Of a DNA stretch of 64,000 bases, positions 8,997 to 23,986 are shown piece after piece. Position 1 is the first letter of the stretch; the number at the start of each line of letters is the position of its first letter. This DNA is from Enterobacter sp. C2 (GTDB lineage: Bacteria > Pseudomonadota > Gammaproteobacteria > Enterobacterales > Enterobacteriaceae): positions 4,194,837-4,258,836 of the forward strand of contig NZ_CP082269.1 in assembly GCF_019880405.1 (NCBI RefSeq), in the 5' to 3' direction. A program made the position numbers and the translations under genes. The notes under the pieces are model-generated. The model was not told the origin of the DNA. It ran no database searches and was given only the letters and a program-made list of their open reading frames with translations.

Positions 8997-11783
8997 TTAG
9001 TGCGCCAGATCCCAGTTTTCACCACTGCCCACCTCCACCAGCAACGGCACATCCAACTGGGTGCTGTTCTCCATTAGCTCATGGATCTTCTGGGAAACCT
9101 GCTCCACATCATCTTTGTGCACTTCAAACACCAGCTCATCGTGAACCTGCATAATCATACGCACGCGCGGCTGCTCCGCCTGAAGCCAGGCATCTACGGC
9201 GATCATTGCCCGCTTGATGATATCTGCCGCCGTGCCCTGCATCGGGGCGTTAATCGCAGCACGCTCAGCGCCCGCCCGGCGCGCGGCGTTGCTGGATGTG
9301 ATGTCCGGCAGGTAGAGGCGACGACCTTCTAACGTTTCAACGTAACCCTGCTCTTTTGCTTGTGCCCGGGTGCGTTCCATATACTCACGCACGCCCGGAT
9401 AGCGCTCAAAGTAGAGATCCATATAACGCTGCGACTCTTTGCGCGGGATGTTCAGCTGGCGCGAGAGACCGAAGGCGCTCATGCCGTAGATCAGGCCAAA
9501 GTTAATGGCCTTCGCGCTGCGGCGTTGGTCGTTTGATACGCTCTCCAGCGGCATGCCAAATACCTCTGCCGCCGTGGCGCGGTGGATGTCCTGACCCTCG
9601 GCAAAGGCAGAGAGCAGCCCCCGATCGCGAGACAGGTGCGCCATGATGCGCAGCTCAATCTGCGAGTAGTCCGCAGAGACGATGACGTAATCCTCCGGCG
9701 CAATAAACGCCTGACGGATGCGCCGTCCCTCGTCGTTACGCACAGGAATATTCTGCAGGTTCGGATCGGTAGATGAGAGTCGTCCCGTTGCGGTGACCGC
9801 CTGGTGATAGGAGGTGTGCACGCGCCCGGTTTTAGGGTTGATCATCAGCGGTAGCTTATCGGTATAGGTCGATTTCAGCTTCGACAGACCGCGATGCTCC
9901 AGAATGACCTTCGGCAATGGATAGTCCAGCGCCAGCTCCTCCAGCACCTCTTCTGAGGTTGACGGTGCACCACCCGGCGTCTTCTTCAGCGGCTTAATGC
10001 CCTGCTTTTCAAACAGGATAACCTGCAGCTGTTTGGTTGAAGAGAGGTTAAACGCTTCGCCCGCGATCTCATGGGCCTTTTTCTCCAGCTCAGCCAGACG
10101 CAGCGTGATTTCGCCGGAGTGCTTGTGCAGCACCGCCGGATCGATCTTCACCCCGTTACGCTCGATGCGGGAGAGCACCGGCACCAGCGGCATTTCGATG
10201 TTCTGGAAAATATTCAGCGGGCCCGCATGCTTCTCCAGTTTTGGCCACATCTTGAGATGCAGCTGCAGCGTGACGTCAGCATCTTCCGCCGCATAGTGAC
10301 CGGCCTCTTCCAGTGCGATCTGGTTAAAGGTCAGCTGGTTTTTACCCTTGCCGGCAATCTGCTCAAAGGTCACGGTCTGGTGCTTCAGCCAGCGAGCAGA
10401 GAGGCTGTCCATATCGTGACGTCCAGCGACGCTGTCGAGAATATAGGACTCAAGCATGGTGTCGAAGGCGATGCCACGCAGCTCAATGCCATAGTTCTGC
10501 AAAATGCCGCGATCGAACTTAAGGTTCTGTCCTACCTTCAGTGCTTTTTCATCTTCCAGAATCGGCTTCAGCAGTTCCAGGACACGATTGCGGGAGAGCT
10601 GCTCTGGCGCATCCAGGTAGTCATGTGCAACCGGCACATAGGCCGCCAGACCCGGCTCGGTAGCAAACGACAGGCCCACCAGCTGAGCGCTAACGTTATC
10701 CAGGCTATCCGTTTCCGTATCGAACGCAAACACCGGCGCTCTCTTCAGGCGCGCAATCCACTCGTTCAGCGTCGGCTCATCCAGAACGGTAACGTAATGC
10801 TCTGCGGAGAGCGGTGTCGCAGGTTCATCGTCTTCAACCTCAACGACAGGTGCCGCCTGCGGCTTCGCGGCCGGTTTCGCGCCTTTACCCTGCAACCAGG
10901 TTCCCGCTTCGACATCCGTCGTCCAGCGTTTGAATTCGTATCGTTTAAACAGGTTCAGCAGCTCATCTGCGGCAGGCTGCTGTACCGTCAGCTGTTCGCA
11001 GGAGAGATCCAGTTCAACGTCGGTCTTGATGGTCGCCAGCTGATAGGAGAGGCGAGCCACCTCTTTATTCTGCTCCAGCTTCGCCGCCATGGTTTTTGCC
11101 CCGCGGAAGCTGAGAGTGGCGATCTTATCAGACTCGTTTAGCAGCGTTTCCAGACCGCCAAGCCCCTGCAGCAGCGCCTGTGCGGTTTTTTCACCCACGC
11201 CCGGTACGCCGGGGATGTTATCTGAGGAGTCACCCATCAATGCCAGGAAATCGATGATCAGCTCAGGCGGCACGCCATATTTATTGATCACCTCTTCCGG
11301 ACCGAGAATGGTGTTGGTCATGGTGTTAATCAGGGTCACGTTCGGCGTAACCAGCTGGGCCATATCTTTATCGCCGGTGCTAATCAGTACCGGGCGACCC
11401 ATTTTTTCGGCCTCCAGCGCCAGCGTACCGATAACGTCATCCGCCTCAACGCCAGAAACAGCCATCAGCGGCAGGCCCATCGCTTTTACCATCGCATGCA
11501 GCGGCTCGATCTGCGAGCGCAGGTCGTCAGGCATCGGCGGTCGGTGGGATTTATAGTGCTCAAACAGTTCGTCACGGAACGTCTTCCCTTTGGCATCAAA
11601 CACCACTGCGGCATGCGTGGGCTGATACTGCATGATCAAGCTTCTGAGCATGTTCAGCACCCCGTACATGGCGCCGGTTGGCTCTCCTGCGCTGTTAGTC
11701 AGCGGTGGAAACGCGTGGTAAGCGCGATAGAGATAGGAGGAGCCATCAACGAGGATTAGCGGGTTTTCTGGGATCTGAACCAT
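8997..11783 (-). CDS. polA: DNA polymerase I
   Basis: DNA polymerase I, 928 aa, fills gaps and removes RNA primers during replication and repair. The 5' nuclease domain (about 1-320) shows [17 protein letters not shown] and [18 protein letters not shown]. The 3'-5' exonuclease domain (about 325-515) has the metal residues in FAFDTETDS. The polymerase domain has motif A in [17 protein letters not shown], motif B in [14 protein letters not shown] and motif C in [10 protein letters not shown]. Length equals E. coli Pol I, so all three activities should be intact. It is monocistronic here, with Spot 42 downstream on the same strand. Confidence 0.99.
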   Translation of the reverse strand: MVQIPENPLILVDGSSYLYRAYHAFPPLTNSAGEPTGAMYGVLNMLRSLIMQYQPTHAAVVFDAKGKTFRDELFEHYKSHRPPMPDDLRSQIEPLHAMVKAMGLPLMAVSGVEADDVIGTLALEAEKMGRPVLISTGDKDMAQLVTPNVTLINTMTNTILGPEEVINKYGVPPELIIDFLALMGDSSDNIPGVPGVGEKTAQALLQGLGGLETLLNESDKIATLSFRGAKTMAAKLEQNKEVARLSYQLATIKTDVELDLSCEQLTVQQPAADELLNLFKRYEFKRWTTDVEAGTWLQGKGAKPAAKPQAAPVVEVEDDEPATPLSAEHYVTVLDEPTLNEWIARLKRAPVFAFDTETDSLDNVSAQLVGLSFATEPGLAAYVPVAHDYLDAPEQLSRNRVLELLKPILEDEKALKVGQNLKFDRGILQNYGIELRGIAFDTMLESYILDSVAGRHDMDSLSARWLKHQTVTFEQIAGKGKNQLTFNQIALEEAGHYAAEDADVTLQLHLKMWPKLEKHAGPLNIFQNIEMPLVPVLSRIERNGVKIDPAVLHKHSGEITLRLAELEKKAHEIAGEAFNLSSTKQLQVILFEKQGIKPLKKTPGGAPSTSEEVLEELALDYPLPKVILEHRGLSKLKSTYTDKLPLMINPKTGRVHTSYHQAVTATGRLSSTDPNLQNIPVRNDEGRRIRQAFIAPEDYVIVSADYSQIELRIMAHLSRDRGLLSAFAEGQDIHRATAAEVFGMPLESVSNDQRRSAKAINFGLIYGMSAFGLSRQLNIPRKESQRYMDLYFERYPGVREYMERTRAQAKEQGYVETLEGRRLYLPDITSSNAARRAGAERAAINAPMQGTAADIIKRAMIAVDAWLQAEQPRVRMIMQVHDELVFEVHKDDVEQVSQKIHELMENSTQLDVPLLVEVGSGENWDLAH

Positions 11784-12083
11784 GATATCCGTGCCTGTTT
11801 AATAATTTATGGTTAAAGGATGCCACATACCGGACGAAAACTTGAGTTTTTCACGGTAATTCGTGGAAAAGATTTCCGGATCGTCGGGATCGTTCGCATT
11901 ATTATCCTGTGGATAACTTTGTGCATGCTTTTTTGCTGAAGAAATAATAGACCATGTGAATTTGGCGGGGCGGTTTATTTATCTATTTAAATCATATAAA
12001 TAGAAAAAGGATCGCGATCCTTATGTCCATTAGGTGACAATTTACTCCATGTGGATATAAGCTTTGCTCCTGATACAGAACCT
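11784..12083. other. polA-dsbA intergenic DNA with a DnaA box
   Basis: This 300 bp AT-rich stretch holds the polA promoter and no gene. It includes a perfect DnaA consensus box, TTATCCACA on the minus strand at 11908-11916, about 130 bp upstream of polA. E. coli carries yihG and yihF in this interval; neither is present here. Confidence 0.7.
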
Positions 12084-12110
12084 ATAAAAAAGCCGGTCAT
12101 TGACCGGCTT
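12084..12110 (-). terminator. dsbA terminator
   Basis: On the minus strand the hairpin AAGCCGGTCA-A-TGACCGGCTT is followed by six T. It lies 6 bp after the dsbA stop. Confidence 0.9.
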
Positions 12111-12115
12111 TCTGA

Positions 12116-12739
12116 TTACTTCTGGCCAACCAGATATTTTACCGTTGCGGCATACTGCTGAACGAAGATATCCATGCTGCTGGCATCCATACCCTGCGGG
12201 TTAACCTGGTACTTACCGTTAACAAACATGGCTGGAACACCCTGCAGCTGCAGATCGGCGGCCGCTTTCTCCTGCTGAGCAACCAGGGACTTCACCACAA
12301 AGCTGTTCCACGCGGCGTCATAGTCTTCGCCTTTGATACCGGCATCAACAAACACTTTGCGAATATCGGCGACGGAAGTCACAGTCTGGGACTTCTGTAC
12401 AGCTTCAAACATCGGGGCAGTGATCTTATCTTCTACGCCCAGCGCCATCGCGACAGCCCATGCCTGGGTCAGATCTTTACCCAATGGACCAAGGAACTCG
12501 ACGTGATATTTCGTCATTTTAGTGCCTTCCGGCAGCTGCTGTTTCACCGTGTCAGAAACATGCCACACGCGTTCAAAATCGTAGCAGTGCGGGCAGTAGA
12601 AGGAGAAGAACTCCAACACCTGCGGCTCTCCCACCGCCGGTTTATCAAGGGCGATGTACTGTTTGCCCTCGGTGAACTGAGCCGCAGATGCGCTAAATGC
12701 CAGAATGAGACCTGCAAGCGCCAGCCAAATTTTCTTCAT
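12116..12739 (-). CDS. dsbA: Periplasmic thiol:disulfide oxidoreductase DsbA
   Basis: DsbA, 207 aa, introduces disulfides into exported proteins and is re-oxidised by DsbB. A Sec signal peptide ([20 protein letters not shown]) is followed by the mature thioredoxin fold with its inserted helical domain. The active site CPHC is in [13 protein letters not shown], and the cis-proline loop is in [16 protein letters not shown] lies ahead of the ATG. It is 27 bp downstream of srkA on the same strand, the conserved srkA-dsbA pair that is induced by Cpx envelope stress in E. coli. Confidence 0.99.
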   Translation of the reverse strand: MKKIWLALAGLILAFSASAAQFTEGKQYIALDKPAVGEPQVLEFFSFYCPHCYDFERVWHVSDTVKQQLPEGTKMTKYHVEFLGPLGKDLTQAWAVAMALGVEDKITAPMFEAVQKSQTVTSVADIRKVFVDAGIKGEDYDAAWNSFVVKSLVAQQEKAAADLQLQGVPAMFVNGKYQVNPQGMDASSMDIFVQQYAATVKYLVGQK

Positions 12740-12766
12740 GGTTAATACTCTCCTGAACGTGTCAAA

Positions 12767-13753
12767 TTAATACATCGGCGTAAGTTGCAAAGGCGGTTCT
12801 TGCAGAACCTTAACCTGCTCAATAAAGGTCAGAGTTTGCCTGTGCCAATAGTCTTCCCCGGTAAGCCACGGGAAATTTTTGGGGAATGCGGGATCGTCCC
12901 AGCGGCGGATCAGCCATGCCAGATAATAAACCATACGCATGGCACGTAAAGGTTCGATGAGCGCGATTTCATCGGTGTTGAACTCGCTAAACTCTTCATA
13001 GGCCTCAACGATCGTCTCAAGCTGCATACGCCGCTCGGCCTTATCGCCGTTGAGCAGCATCCACAGATCCTGAACGGCCGGACCGTTACGGGCATCGTCG
13101 AGATCGACAAACAGCGGTCCATCACGCCAGAGAATGTTCCCGGCATGGCAGTCGCCGTGCAGGCGCAGCAGATCGAAACGCGTATGCCAGTGCGCCATTA
13201 CCGCCTCGATAAGAGAATCCGTGGCGTTAAGGAAAGCGGCTTTCAGGCCTGAGGGGATAAGCGTCGACCGTTCAAAGACGTGACGAGGCTCAATCAGGTA
13301 CTCATTAACGTCGATGGAGGGGCGATGGGTGAAGCGTTTTTTACGCCCGGTTTGATGCAGGCGGCCGAGGTAACGCGCTACCCACTCCATCTGCTCCAGG
13401 CTATCGGCTTCGAACTGACGACCGCCAAGGCTGGGGAATACGGCATAGTAGTACCCCTGATGCGTCAGCAGCGTCTGGCCGTTGAATTCAAGCGGGGCAG
13501 CAACCGGTACCTCATCGTTCATTAGCTCATGGGCGAACTGGTGCTCTTCGCTGATTTGTTCTGCCGACCAGCGCTGCGGACGGTAAAACTTCACCACGTA
13601 ACGGCGGCGATCTTCATCCTGAAACTGATAGACACGGTTTTCGTAACTGTTGAGCGGGGTAAGACCGGAATCCACCCGGATCCCCTGTTCGAACAGCGCA
13701 TCCATGATGGTATCCGGGTGTAGCGTCTGGAAAGTAAAAGCGTTGTCGTTCAT
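12767..13753 (-). CDS. srkA: Stress response serine/threonine protein kinase SrkA (RdoA/YihE)
   Basis: SrkA, 328 aa, is a choline-kinase-like Ser/Thr kinase that protects cells against MazF-linked and oxidative death in E. coli. The catalytic loop is seen as LLRLHGDCHAGNILW, with the metal-binding DLDDARNGPAVQD just after. The N-terminal lobe includes YRFxxEDRRRYVVKFYRP-like nucleotide-binding sequence with its lysine (VVKFYRP). Length equals the E. coli protein. It precedes dsbA in one operon; yihD lies upstream, separated by 76 bp. Confidence 0.97.
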   Translation of the reverse strand: MNDNAFTFQTLHPDTIMDALFEQGIRVDSGLTPLNSYENRVYQFQDEDRRRYVVKFYRPQRWSAEQISEEHQFAHELMNDEVPVAAPLEFNGQTLLTHQGYYYAVFPSLGGRQFEADSLEQMEWVARYLGRLHQTGRKKRFTHRPSIDVNEYLIEPRHVFERSTLIPSGLKAAFLNATDSLIEAVMAHWHTRFDLLRLHGDCHAGNILWRDGPLFVDLDDARNGPAVQDLWMLLNGDKAERRMQLETIVEAYEEFSEFNTDEIALIEPLRAMRMVYYLAWLIRRWDDPAFPKNFPWLTGEDYWHRQTLTFIEQVKVLQEPPLQLTPMY

Positions 13754-13829
13754 CCCATCATCCGGAAATTACTACGAATAGTTCAGGATATCATTTCGTA
13801 GCGTTTTCCGTTGCACCGCTTACAACCTT

Positions 13830-14099
13830 TTACTCTTTAATTACGCCCCGGGCACGCAGCAGAGCCGTTTTGAAATCCTCTTCATAATCTTTCTGGATCC
13901 CGGGAATAACCGCGTCCTTTGCCGAGTCGCGCATTTTGAGATGATAGATCAGGATATCGTCAGAAAGATCGGTTAGCTCACCGTCATAGCCTGACTCCTG
14001 CGCCAATTTTTGCAAGAATTGCATCAGGTTAAGCTCAGGCTCTTTTTGCCAGGCGGGCTGGAGGAGTTCAATTACTTCGTTCAGACGTTTACATTTCAT
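13830..14099 (-). CDS. yihD: YihD family protein (DUF1040)
   Basis: A small soluble protein of 89 aa, starting M-K-C-K-R-L-N-E-V behind GGAGCACTGCCC. It matches the enterobacterial YihD family (DUF1040), whose function is not established. It has no membrane segment; its sequence looks helical and charged ([24 protein letters not shown]). It is divergent from mobA and upstream of srkA-dsbA, as in K-12. Confidence 0.95.
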   Translation of the reverse strand: MKCKRLNEVIELLQPAWQKEPELNLMQFLQKLAQESGYDGELTDLSDDILIYHLKMRDSAKDAVIPGIQKDYEEDFKTALLRARGVIKE

Positions 14100-14169
14100 G
14101 GGCAGTGCTCCTTACTCGTGATAGAGACACGTTAGCAGGGTCAAACCCACAATAAAAGAGGCGATATTG

Positions 14170-14754
14170 GTGAATAGTGGACTAGACATTACGGGTGTGG
14201 TGCTGGCTGGCGGTAGAGCGTCGCGTATGGGCGGAGAAGACAAAGGATTATTGCTGCTCAACGGCATTCCGCTCTGGCAGCACGTCGCTGACAGTCTGGC
14301 TAAACAGGTAGACCGTGTCGTACTGAGCGCTAACCGCAACCTCGATCGCTATCGGGCAAGCGGTCTGGCCGTTATTGAAGATACGCTGGATAACTTCCCT
14401 GGCCCATTGGCCGGTATGCTGGCCGTGATGAATCAGACGGCAGCCGACTGGTTTCTGTTCTGTCCGTGCGATACGCCGGGCATACCGTCCGATCTGGCAG
14501 AACGGCTGACCTCTGGGCGTAACGACGCGCCGGTAGTATGGGTGACGGATGGCGAACGCGATCACCCCACCGTTGCGCTAGTTCATCGCCAGGTGATCCC
14601 ACAGCTTGCGGCATATCTAGCCGCCGGTGAACGGCGGGTGATGCTGTTTATGCGCCAGGTCGGAGGGCATGCCGTGGACTTTAGCGATTGCCGGTCGGCA
14701 TTTATCAATATCAATACGCCGGACGATCTCATCGCCAGGCAGGAGAAACAATGA
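14170..14754 (+). CDS. mobA: Molybdenum cofactor guanylyltransferase MobA
   Basis: MobA transfers GMP from GTP to molybdopterin to make the guanine dinucleotide cofactor used by DMSO-reductase-family enzymes. The nucleotidyltransferase signature [17 protein letters not shown] is near residue 12, and the metal-site region CPCDTP follows near residue 100. I chose the GTG at 14170 (194 aa, as in E. coli), 8 nt behind AAGAGG; a TTG at 14167 is also in frame. The stop overlaps the mobB start (ATGA), so the two are coupled. Confidence 0.95.
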   Translation: MNSGLDITGVVLAGGRASRMGGEDKGLLLLNGIPLWQHVADSLAKQVDRVVLSANRNLDRYRASGLAVIEDTLDNFPGPLAGMLAVMNQTAADWFLFCPCDTPGIPSDLAERLTSGRNDAPVVWVTDGERDHPTVALVHRQVIPQLAAYLAAGERRVMLFMRQVGGHAVDFSDCRSAFININTPDDLIARQEKQ

Positions 14755-15260
14755 AACCGATCCTCGCCATAGCCGCCTGGAGCGGTACAGGTAAAACCAC
14801 GCTGCTTAAGCGTCTGATCCCTGCTCTCTGTGAACGGGGTATTCGACCCGGCCTGATTAAGCATACGCATCACAATATGGATGTCGATAAGCCCGGCAAG
14901 GATAGTTATGAGTTACGTAAGGCAGGTGCAGCACAAACCCTCGTCGCCAGCCAGCAGCGGTGGGCCCTAATGACCGAAACGCCGGATGAAGCGCCGTTAG
15001 ACTTAGCATTTCTCGCCAGCAGAATGGATCACGCTAAATTAGATCTGGTTCTGGTAGAGGGGTTCAAACATGAGCCGGTGGCGAAGATCCTGCTTTTTCG
15101 CGCAGATATCGGGCATCGGATAGAGGAGCTGGTGATTGACGATCACGTTATTGCGATCGCCAGTGATGTCGTGATTGACGCTGCCGTTCCGGTGTTAGAT
15201 TTGAATGACGTGCCGAATATTGCCGACTTTATCGTGCAGTGGTTAAAGCGTCAGAGTTAG
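14751..15260 (+). CDS. mobB: Molybdopterin-guanine dinucleotide biosynthesis adaptor MobB
   Basis: MobB, 169 aa, is a GTP-binding P-loop protein that aids MobA but is not strictly required. The Walker A motif is in [17 protein letters not shown] near the N-terminus, followed by [20 protein letters not shown] and [12 protein letters not shown] lies 6 nt before the ATG at 14751. The frame is open upstream within mobA but that has no homology support. The next gene is the 5S end of the rrn operon, which converges on it, the arrangement known for E. coli rrnA. Confidence 0.96.
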   Translation: MKPILAIAAWSGTGKTTLLKRLIPALCERGIRPGLIKHTHHNMDVDKPGKDSYELRKAGAAQTLVASQQRWALMTETPDEAPLDLAFLASRMDHAKLDLVLVEGFKHEPVAKILLFRADIGHRIEELVIDDHVIAIASDVVIDAAVPVLDLNDVPNIADFIVQWLKRQS

Positions 15261-15282
15261 TAAGGTGGGATAGGCGTCATTT

Positions 15283-15312
15283 GTAGGCCCGGTAAGCGCA
15301 GCGCCACCGGGC
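15283..15312. repeat. REP element between mobB and the rrn terminator
   Basis: A 30-bp palindromic REP unit starts GTAGGCCCGGTAAGCGC and ends CACCGGGC. The identical 30 bp occur again at 37342-37371. Confidence 0.85.
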
Positions 15313-15327
15313 GTTCAGCAACACAAC

Positions 15328-15356
15328 GCAAAAAGGCCATCCTTACGGATGGCCTT
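15328..15356 (-). terminator. rrn operon terminator
   Basis: On the minus strand AAGGCCATCC-GTAA-GGATGGCCTT followed by T5 is the standard rrn T1 terminator, 11 bp after the 5S gene. Confidence 0.95.
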
Positions 15357-15367
15357 CTGCTTGTTTG

Positions 15368-15487
15368 ATGCCTGGCAGTTCCCTACTCTCGCATGGGGAG
15401 ACCCCACACTACCATCGGCGCTACGGCGTTTCACTTCTGAGTTCGGCATGGGGTCAGGTGGGACCACCGCGCTAGTGCCGCCAGGCA
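15368..15487 (-). rRNA. rrf: 5S ribosomal RNA
   Basis: A 120-nt gene whose minus strand starts TGCCTGGCGGC and ends CTGCCAGGCAT, near-identical to E. coli 5S. No tRNA follows it before the terminator, unlike E. coli rrnC (aspT, trpT) and like rrnA. Confidence 0.98.
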
Positions 15488-15579
15488 AATTCTGTTATCA
15501 CCCCGCTTTCGCGCAGTGATGTAATCTGTATCAGCTGAAAATCGTCACTCAAATCACGCCAAAACATCTTCGGCGTTGT

Positions 15580-18483
<2,904 letters not shown>

Positions 18484-18692
18484 TCACAACCCGAAGATGT
18501 TTCACTTCTGATTGCGAAAATTTGAGAGACTCGAACACACCGCATCTTCCTTTCTTATTACGGAGAAAGGAAACAGTGTGTCGTTTCAATTTTCAGCTTG
18601 ATCCAGATTTTTAAAGAGCAAATATCTCAAACAAGACTCGTGAGTCTGTTTTGAGATACGGTCGGTTGTGCCTTTCACTCACAGCCAGCAAG

Positions 18693-18767
18693 TGGCGTCC
18701 CCTAGGGGATTCGAACCCCTGTTGCCGCCGTGAAAGGGCGGAGTCCTAACCGCTAGACGAAGGGGAC
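18693..18767 (-). tRNA. gltU: tRNA-Glu (anticodon TTC) in the 16S-23S spacer
   Basis: A 75-nt cloverleaf starts GTCCCCTTCGTCTAGCGG and ends with encoded CCA. The acceptor stem GTCCCCT pairs with AGGGGAC. The anticodon loop CTTTCAC gives TTC and the T arm reads GGGGTTCGAATCCCC. The D arm differs from the E. coli gltU gene as I recall it and is one base shorter. A boxA-like TGCTCTTTAAAAAT lies in the spacer ahead of 23S (about 18607-18620). The spacer type (Glu rather than Ile-Ala) is that of rrnC, B, G and E in E. coli. Confidence 0.96.
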
Positions 18768-18855
18768 AACGATGTTGTCTCGACTTCGCAGCCGTCTTGC
18801 TTCTCTACATCTATCAGACAATCTGTGTGGACACTGCGAAGCAGGTTCTTTCAGG

Positions 18856-20398
<1,543 letters not shown>

Positions 20399-20530
20399 AA
20401 GTTTGATGCTCTTAGAATTAAACTTCGTAATGAATTACGTATGTTCACTCCAGAGACTTGGTATTCATTTAGCGTCTTGCGACGTTTAAGAATCCATGTC
20501 TTCGAGTGCCCACACAGATTGTCTGATAAA

Positions 20531-20730
20531 TTGTTAAAGAGCAGTGCAACGTGGCTTTCAGCTCACCGTTGCGAGGTGGCGTATATTACGCTTTCCTCAT
20601 TCAGAGTCAAGCGTTTATTTTCGCTTTTCTCTGCCGAAGTGCCCGGAGGCGCCTCGCTGACCGGCCGGCTTATTCGCCGTTGTTCCGTGTCAGTGGTGGC
20701 GCATTATAGGGAGTTATTCGGAGCTGACAA
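20531..20730 (-). promoter_or_regulatory. rrn P1 and P2 promoters and antitermination leader
   Basis: P1 has TTGTCA (20725-20730) and TATAAT (20703-20708) with 16 bp spacing and the GC-rich discriminator typical of stringent control. P2 has TTGACT (20605-20610) and TAATAT (20583-20588), also 16 bp apart. The leader boxA TGCTCTTTAACAA lies at 20531-20543 and recruits the Nus antitermination factors. The AT-rich stretch upstream to 20880 probably carries the UP element and FIS sites, which I did not map. Confidence 0.92.
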
Positions 20731-20880
20731 GGGTTAAATGCAAAAAACTTTTCAAGCGCACTATTTTTCATCAAGACGTATTAAAAACCACCACAATGGG
20801 CTGCATTTGTTGAATTTTGCACCGATAACCTGTGTCAGGTGGCATACTGAAAAAGATAAATAGAAGAAGGAATATGATAT

Positions 20881-21585
20881 ATGCCACTAAGCGCACAGCA
20901 TTTAGCCGCTCAGAAAAACCTTTCTTATGTTCTGGCAGAGAAGCTGGCCCAGCGGATCTTAACCGGTGAGTATGCGCCAGGCTCAATTTTGCCTGCAGAG
21001 ATGGAGCTAGGGGAGGAGTTTGGCGTAAGCCGAACGGCGGTTAGGGAAGCCGTAAAAACATTAACAGCGAAGGGAATGGTGCTACCACGTCCGCGTATCG
21101 GTACGCGTGTCATGCCCAAGGGAAGTTGGAACTTCCTTGATCAGGAGCTGCTCTCCTGGTGGATGACTGACGATAACTTCCAGGAAGTGATTAACCACTT
21201 TCTGGTTTTGCGCAGTACGCTGGAGCCTCAGGCCTGTAGACTGGCGGCCGAGTTGGGTAGCGCCGAGCAGAAAGCGCACCTGAATACGCTGATGGAAGAG
21301 ATGGTAGCGTTAAACCAACATTTTCATCGCGAACGCTGGCTAGATGTGGATACCGCCTGGCATGAACATATCTATGCTATGAGCAGTAATCCCTTCCTTT
21401 CGTCGTTTGCCACGCTGTTTCACTCGGTTTATCACACCTACTTCAACTCTATTACCCATAATGAAGTGGTTAAACTTGAAAATCATCAGGCTATTGTGGA
21501 TGCCATTCAGGATAGCGATGGTGAACGCGCCTTCAGCGCATGTCAGGCATTACTTAACACGCCTCACCCGCCGGAGACTAAATAA
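20881..21585 (+). CDS. yieP: FadR/GntR-family transcriptional regulator YieP
   Basis: YieP, 234 aa, is a GntR-family regulator of the FadR subgroup. The winged helix is seen in [19 protein letters not shown] and [21 protein letters not shown], followed by a helical FCD-type effector domain. The protein matches E. coli YieP closely to near the end. AGAAGGA lies 15 nt upstream of the ATG. It forms a short operon with hsrA, 11 bp downstream. In E. coli it lies directly upstream of rrnC, pointing away from it, exactly as here. Confidence 0.95.
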   Translation: MPLSAQHLAAQKNLSYVLAEKLAQRILTGEYAPGSILPAEMELGEEFGVSRTAVREAVKTLTAKGMVLPRPRIGTRVMPKGSWNFLDQELLSWWMTDDNFQEVINHFLVLRSTLEPQACRLAAELGSAEQKAHLNTLMEEMVALNQHFHRERWLDVDTAWHEHIYAMSSNPFLSSFATLFHSVYHTYFNSITHNEVVKLENHQAIVDAIQDSDGERAFSACQALLNTPHPPETK

Positions 21586-21596
21586 CAGGACGCAGT

Positions 21597-22994
21597 ATGA
21601 CCAAGAAAAAAGCGCGCAGCATGGCGGGTTTGCCATGGATTGCGGCGATGGCCTTCTTTATGCAGGCGCTGGACGCCACTATTCTCAATACCGCGCTACC
21701 GGCTATAGCGCAAAGTCTTAACCGCTCCCCGCTGGCGATGCAGTCAGCGATTATCAGCTACACCCTGACTGTCGCTATGCTGATCCCGGTCAGCGGCTGG
21801 CTGGCGGACCGTTTCGGTACGCGACGCATCTTTATGCTGGCGGTTTCGCTTTTTACTCTGGGATCGCTGGCCTGCGCGCTATCAAATTCACTGGGGATGC
21901 TGGTTGTCTTTCGCATCGTGCAGGGGATAGGTGGCGCAATGATGATGCCGGTTGCCCGCCTTGCGTTGCTGCGAGCCTATCCGCGCAGTGAATTACTTCC
22001 GGTACTCAACTTTGTCACCATGCCTGGCCTGGTGGGCCCCATTCTTGGCCCGGTACTCGGCGGGGTACTGGTTACCTGGGCAAGCTGGCACTGGATATTC
22101 CTGATCAACATTCCGATTGGCATTGCCGGGCTGTTCTACGCGCGTAAATATATGCCGGACTTCACGACGCCGCGCCGCCGTTTCGACATGAGCGGTTTTC
22201 TGCTATTCGGCGTAAGCCTTGTGCTCTTCTCTATCGGCATTGAGTTGTTTGGTGAAAAACTGGTGGCCAGCTGGCTGGCGCTCACCATTATCTTCAGCAG
22301 CATAGTGCTGTTCTATGCCTATATCCGTCACGCTCGCCATCATCCCTCACCGCTGATTGCCCTGCCGATATTCAAGACCCGCACCTTCTCGGTGGGGATT
22401 GCGGGCAACATCGCCTCGCGCCTCGGTACCGGCTGCGTTCCTTTCCTGATGCCGCTGATGCTTCAGGTCGGCTTCGGCTATACGGCACTCATTGCGGGCT
22501 GCATGATTGCGCCTACCGCGATAGGGTCGATTCTGGCGAAATCCACCGTTACCCAAGTATTACGCTGGTTCGGCTACCGCAAAACGCTGTTTGGTGTGAC
22601 GGTCATCATTGGCGTAATGATTGCGCAGTTTGCCCTTCAGTCGCCGTCGATGGAGGTGTGGTTGCTGATCCTGCCGCTCTTTATATTAGGCATGGCGATG
22701 TCCACGCAGTTCACGGCCATGAACACCATTACGCTCGCCGACCTGACCGACGAGAACGCCAGCAGCGGTAACAGCGTACTGGCAGTCACCCAGCAGCTAT
22801 CGATTAGCCTTGGCGTTGCTGTCAGCGCGGCGGTACTGCGGTTTTATGAAGGCTTTGAAAGCGCCAATACCATTGAGCAGTTCCACTACACCTTTATTAC
22901 CATGGGCATAATCACCCTAATATCGGCATCCGTCTTCCTGCTGCTTAAAGCGAAAGATGGGCGGAACCTGATCAAGGAGCGGCACAAGCCTTAA
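21597..22994 (+). CDS. hsrA: MFS transporter HsrA (YieO), DHA2 family
   Basis: A 465-aa inner-membrane transporter of the drug:H+ antiporter-2 (14-TM) type. The MFS motif [14 protein letters not shown] follows TM2, and the motif C-like [12 protein letters not shown] lies in TM5. Q-A-L-D-A-T in TM1 is typical of the family. In E. coli overproduction of HsrA raises RpoS-dependent functions; its natural substrate is not known. Its stop codon overlaps that of the convergent rbsR. Confidence 0.94.
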   Translation: MTKKKARSMAGLPWIAAMAFFMQALDATILNTALPAIAQSLNRSPLAMQSAIISYTLTVAMLIPVSGWLADRFGTRRIFMLAVSLFTLGSLACALSNSLGMLVVFRIVQGIGGAMMMPVARLALLRAYPRSELLPVLNFVTMPGLVGPILGPVLGGVLVTWASWHWIFLINIPIGIAGLFYARKYMPDFTTPRRRFDMSGFLLFGVSLVLFSIGIELFGEKLVASWLALTIIFSSIVLFYAYIRHARHHPSPLIALPIFKTRTFSVGIAGNIASRLGTGCVPFLMPLMLQVGFGYTALIAGCMIAPTAIGSILAKSTVTQVLRWFGYRKTLFGVTVIIGVMIAQFALQSPSMEVWLLILPLFILGMAMSTQFTAMNTITLADLTDENASSGNSVLAVTQQLSISLGVAVSAAVLRFYEGFESANTIEQFHYTFITMGIITLISASVFLLLKAKDGRNLIKERHKP

Positions 22995-23983
22995 GCGGAG
23001 CCGCGCGTCATCAGCACCGGCGTCAACTGTAGCCGCTGCTGGGAGAGGGTTGGATCGGCAATGCGATGAGTCAGAACATCAATCGCTAGCTCACCCAGTT
23101 CATCCTTAGGCTGATGAACGGTGGTGAGCGGCGGCGTCATATAGCGCGCCAGCTCGATATCGTCGTAGCCGATAATAGCCATATCCTCCGGGACCTTGAG
23201 TCCCGCCTGATACAGCGCCTGATAAGCGCCAACGGCCATCGCATCGTTACCGATAAATACCGCCTGAGGCCGCTCCTGCTGCGCCAGCAGCGCCTGCATA
23301 GCGGCAACACCGCCGCCAAACTCAAAGTCACCGACGATCTCATCGCCTTCACGTACCGTCAGCCCTGCCCGGGCCATTGCCGCCCGATACCCCTCCAGAC
23401 GTAACCGTGCAGGGGTTTTATCCAGCGGGCCGGTAATGCAGGCGATACGGGTAAAGCCTTTATCAATAAGATACTGGGTTGCCATATCACCACCCAGCAG
23501 CGAGTTGTCCTGAATGATATCGATATCACCCTCAAAAGGGGCCCAGTCCATCATCACGGTGGGAATAGAGGGATAGCGCTGAATAATCTCTCGCGAAAGC
23601 TGATGCGTCTCGGTACACAGCACCAGCAGCCCGTCGACGCGCTTTTGCATCAGCGTCTCCAGGTTACGGTTCATTCGCTCTTCATCGCCTTCGGTATTAC
23701 AGAGCACCAGGCTATAGCCACGTTCGAAACAGCTGCGCTCAACGCCGCGCACCAGTTCAGAGAAGAAGGGGTTGGAGCTGGCGGTGATTAGCATCCCGAT
23801 GGTGCGCGTCTGCTTAAGCTTGAGACTGCGCGCCAGTGCCGAAGGAGCGTAGTTAAGGCTTTTGATCGCCTCTTCCACCTTTTCCCGAATCGCATCGCTG
23901 ACAAAGCGATCGTTATTAATGACGTGCGAAACCGTCGAGGTGGAAACGCCCGCCAGGCGGGCAACGTCCTTCATGGTGGCCAC
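22991..23983 (-). CDS. rbsR: Ribose operon repressor RbsR
   Basis: A LacI-family repressor of 330 aa. The N-terminal helix-turn-helix [20 protein letters not shown] and hinge [15 protein letters not shown] precede a periplasmic-binding-protein-like ribose domain. It represses rbsDACBKR by binding CGAAACGTTTCG palindromes, two of which lie upstream of rbsD here. It is the last gene of the operon, 3 bp after rbsK. Confidence 0.98.
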   Translation of the reverse strand: MATMKDVARLAGVSTSTVSHVINNDRFVSDAIREKVEEAIKSLNYAPSALARSLKLKQTRTIGMLITASSNPFFSELVRGVERSCFERGYSLVLCNTEGDEERMNRNLETLMQKRVDGLLVLCTETHQLSREIIQRYPSIPTVMMDWAPFEGDIDIIQDNSLLGGDMATQYLIDKGFTRIACITGPLDKTPARLRLEGYRAAMARAGLTVREGDEIVGDFEFGGGVAAMQALLAQQERPQAVFIGNDAMAVGAYQALYQAGLKVPEDMAIIGYDDIELARYMTPPLTTVHQPKDELGELAIDVLTHRIADPTLSQQRLQLTPVLMTRGSA

Positions 23984-23986
23984 GCT

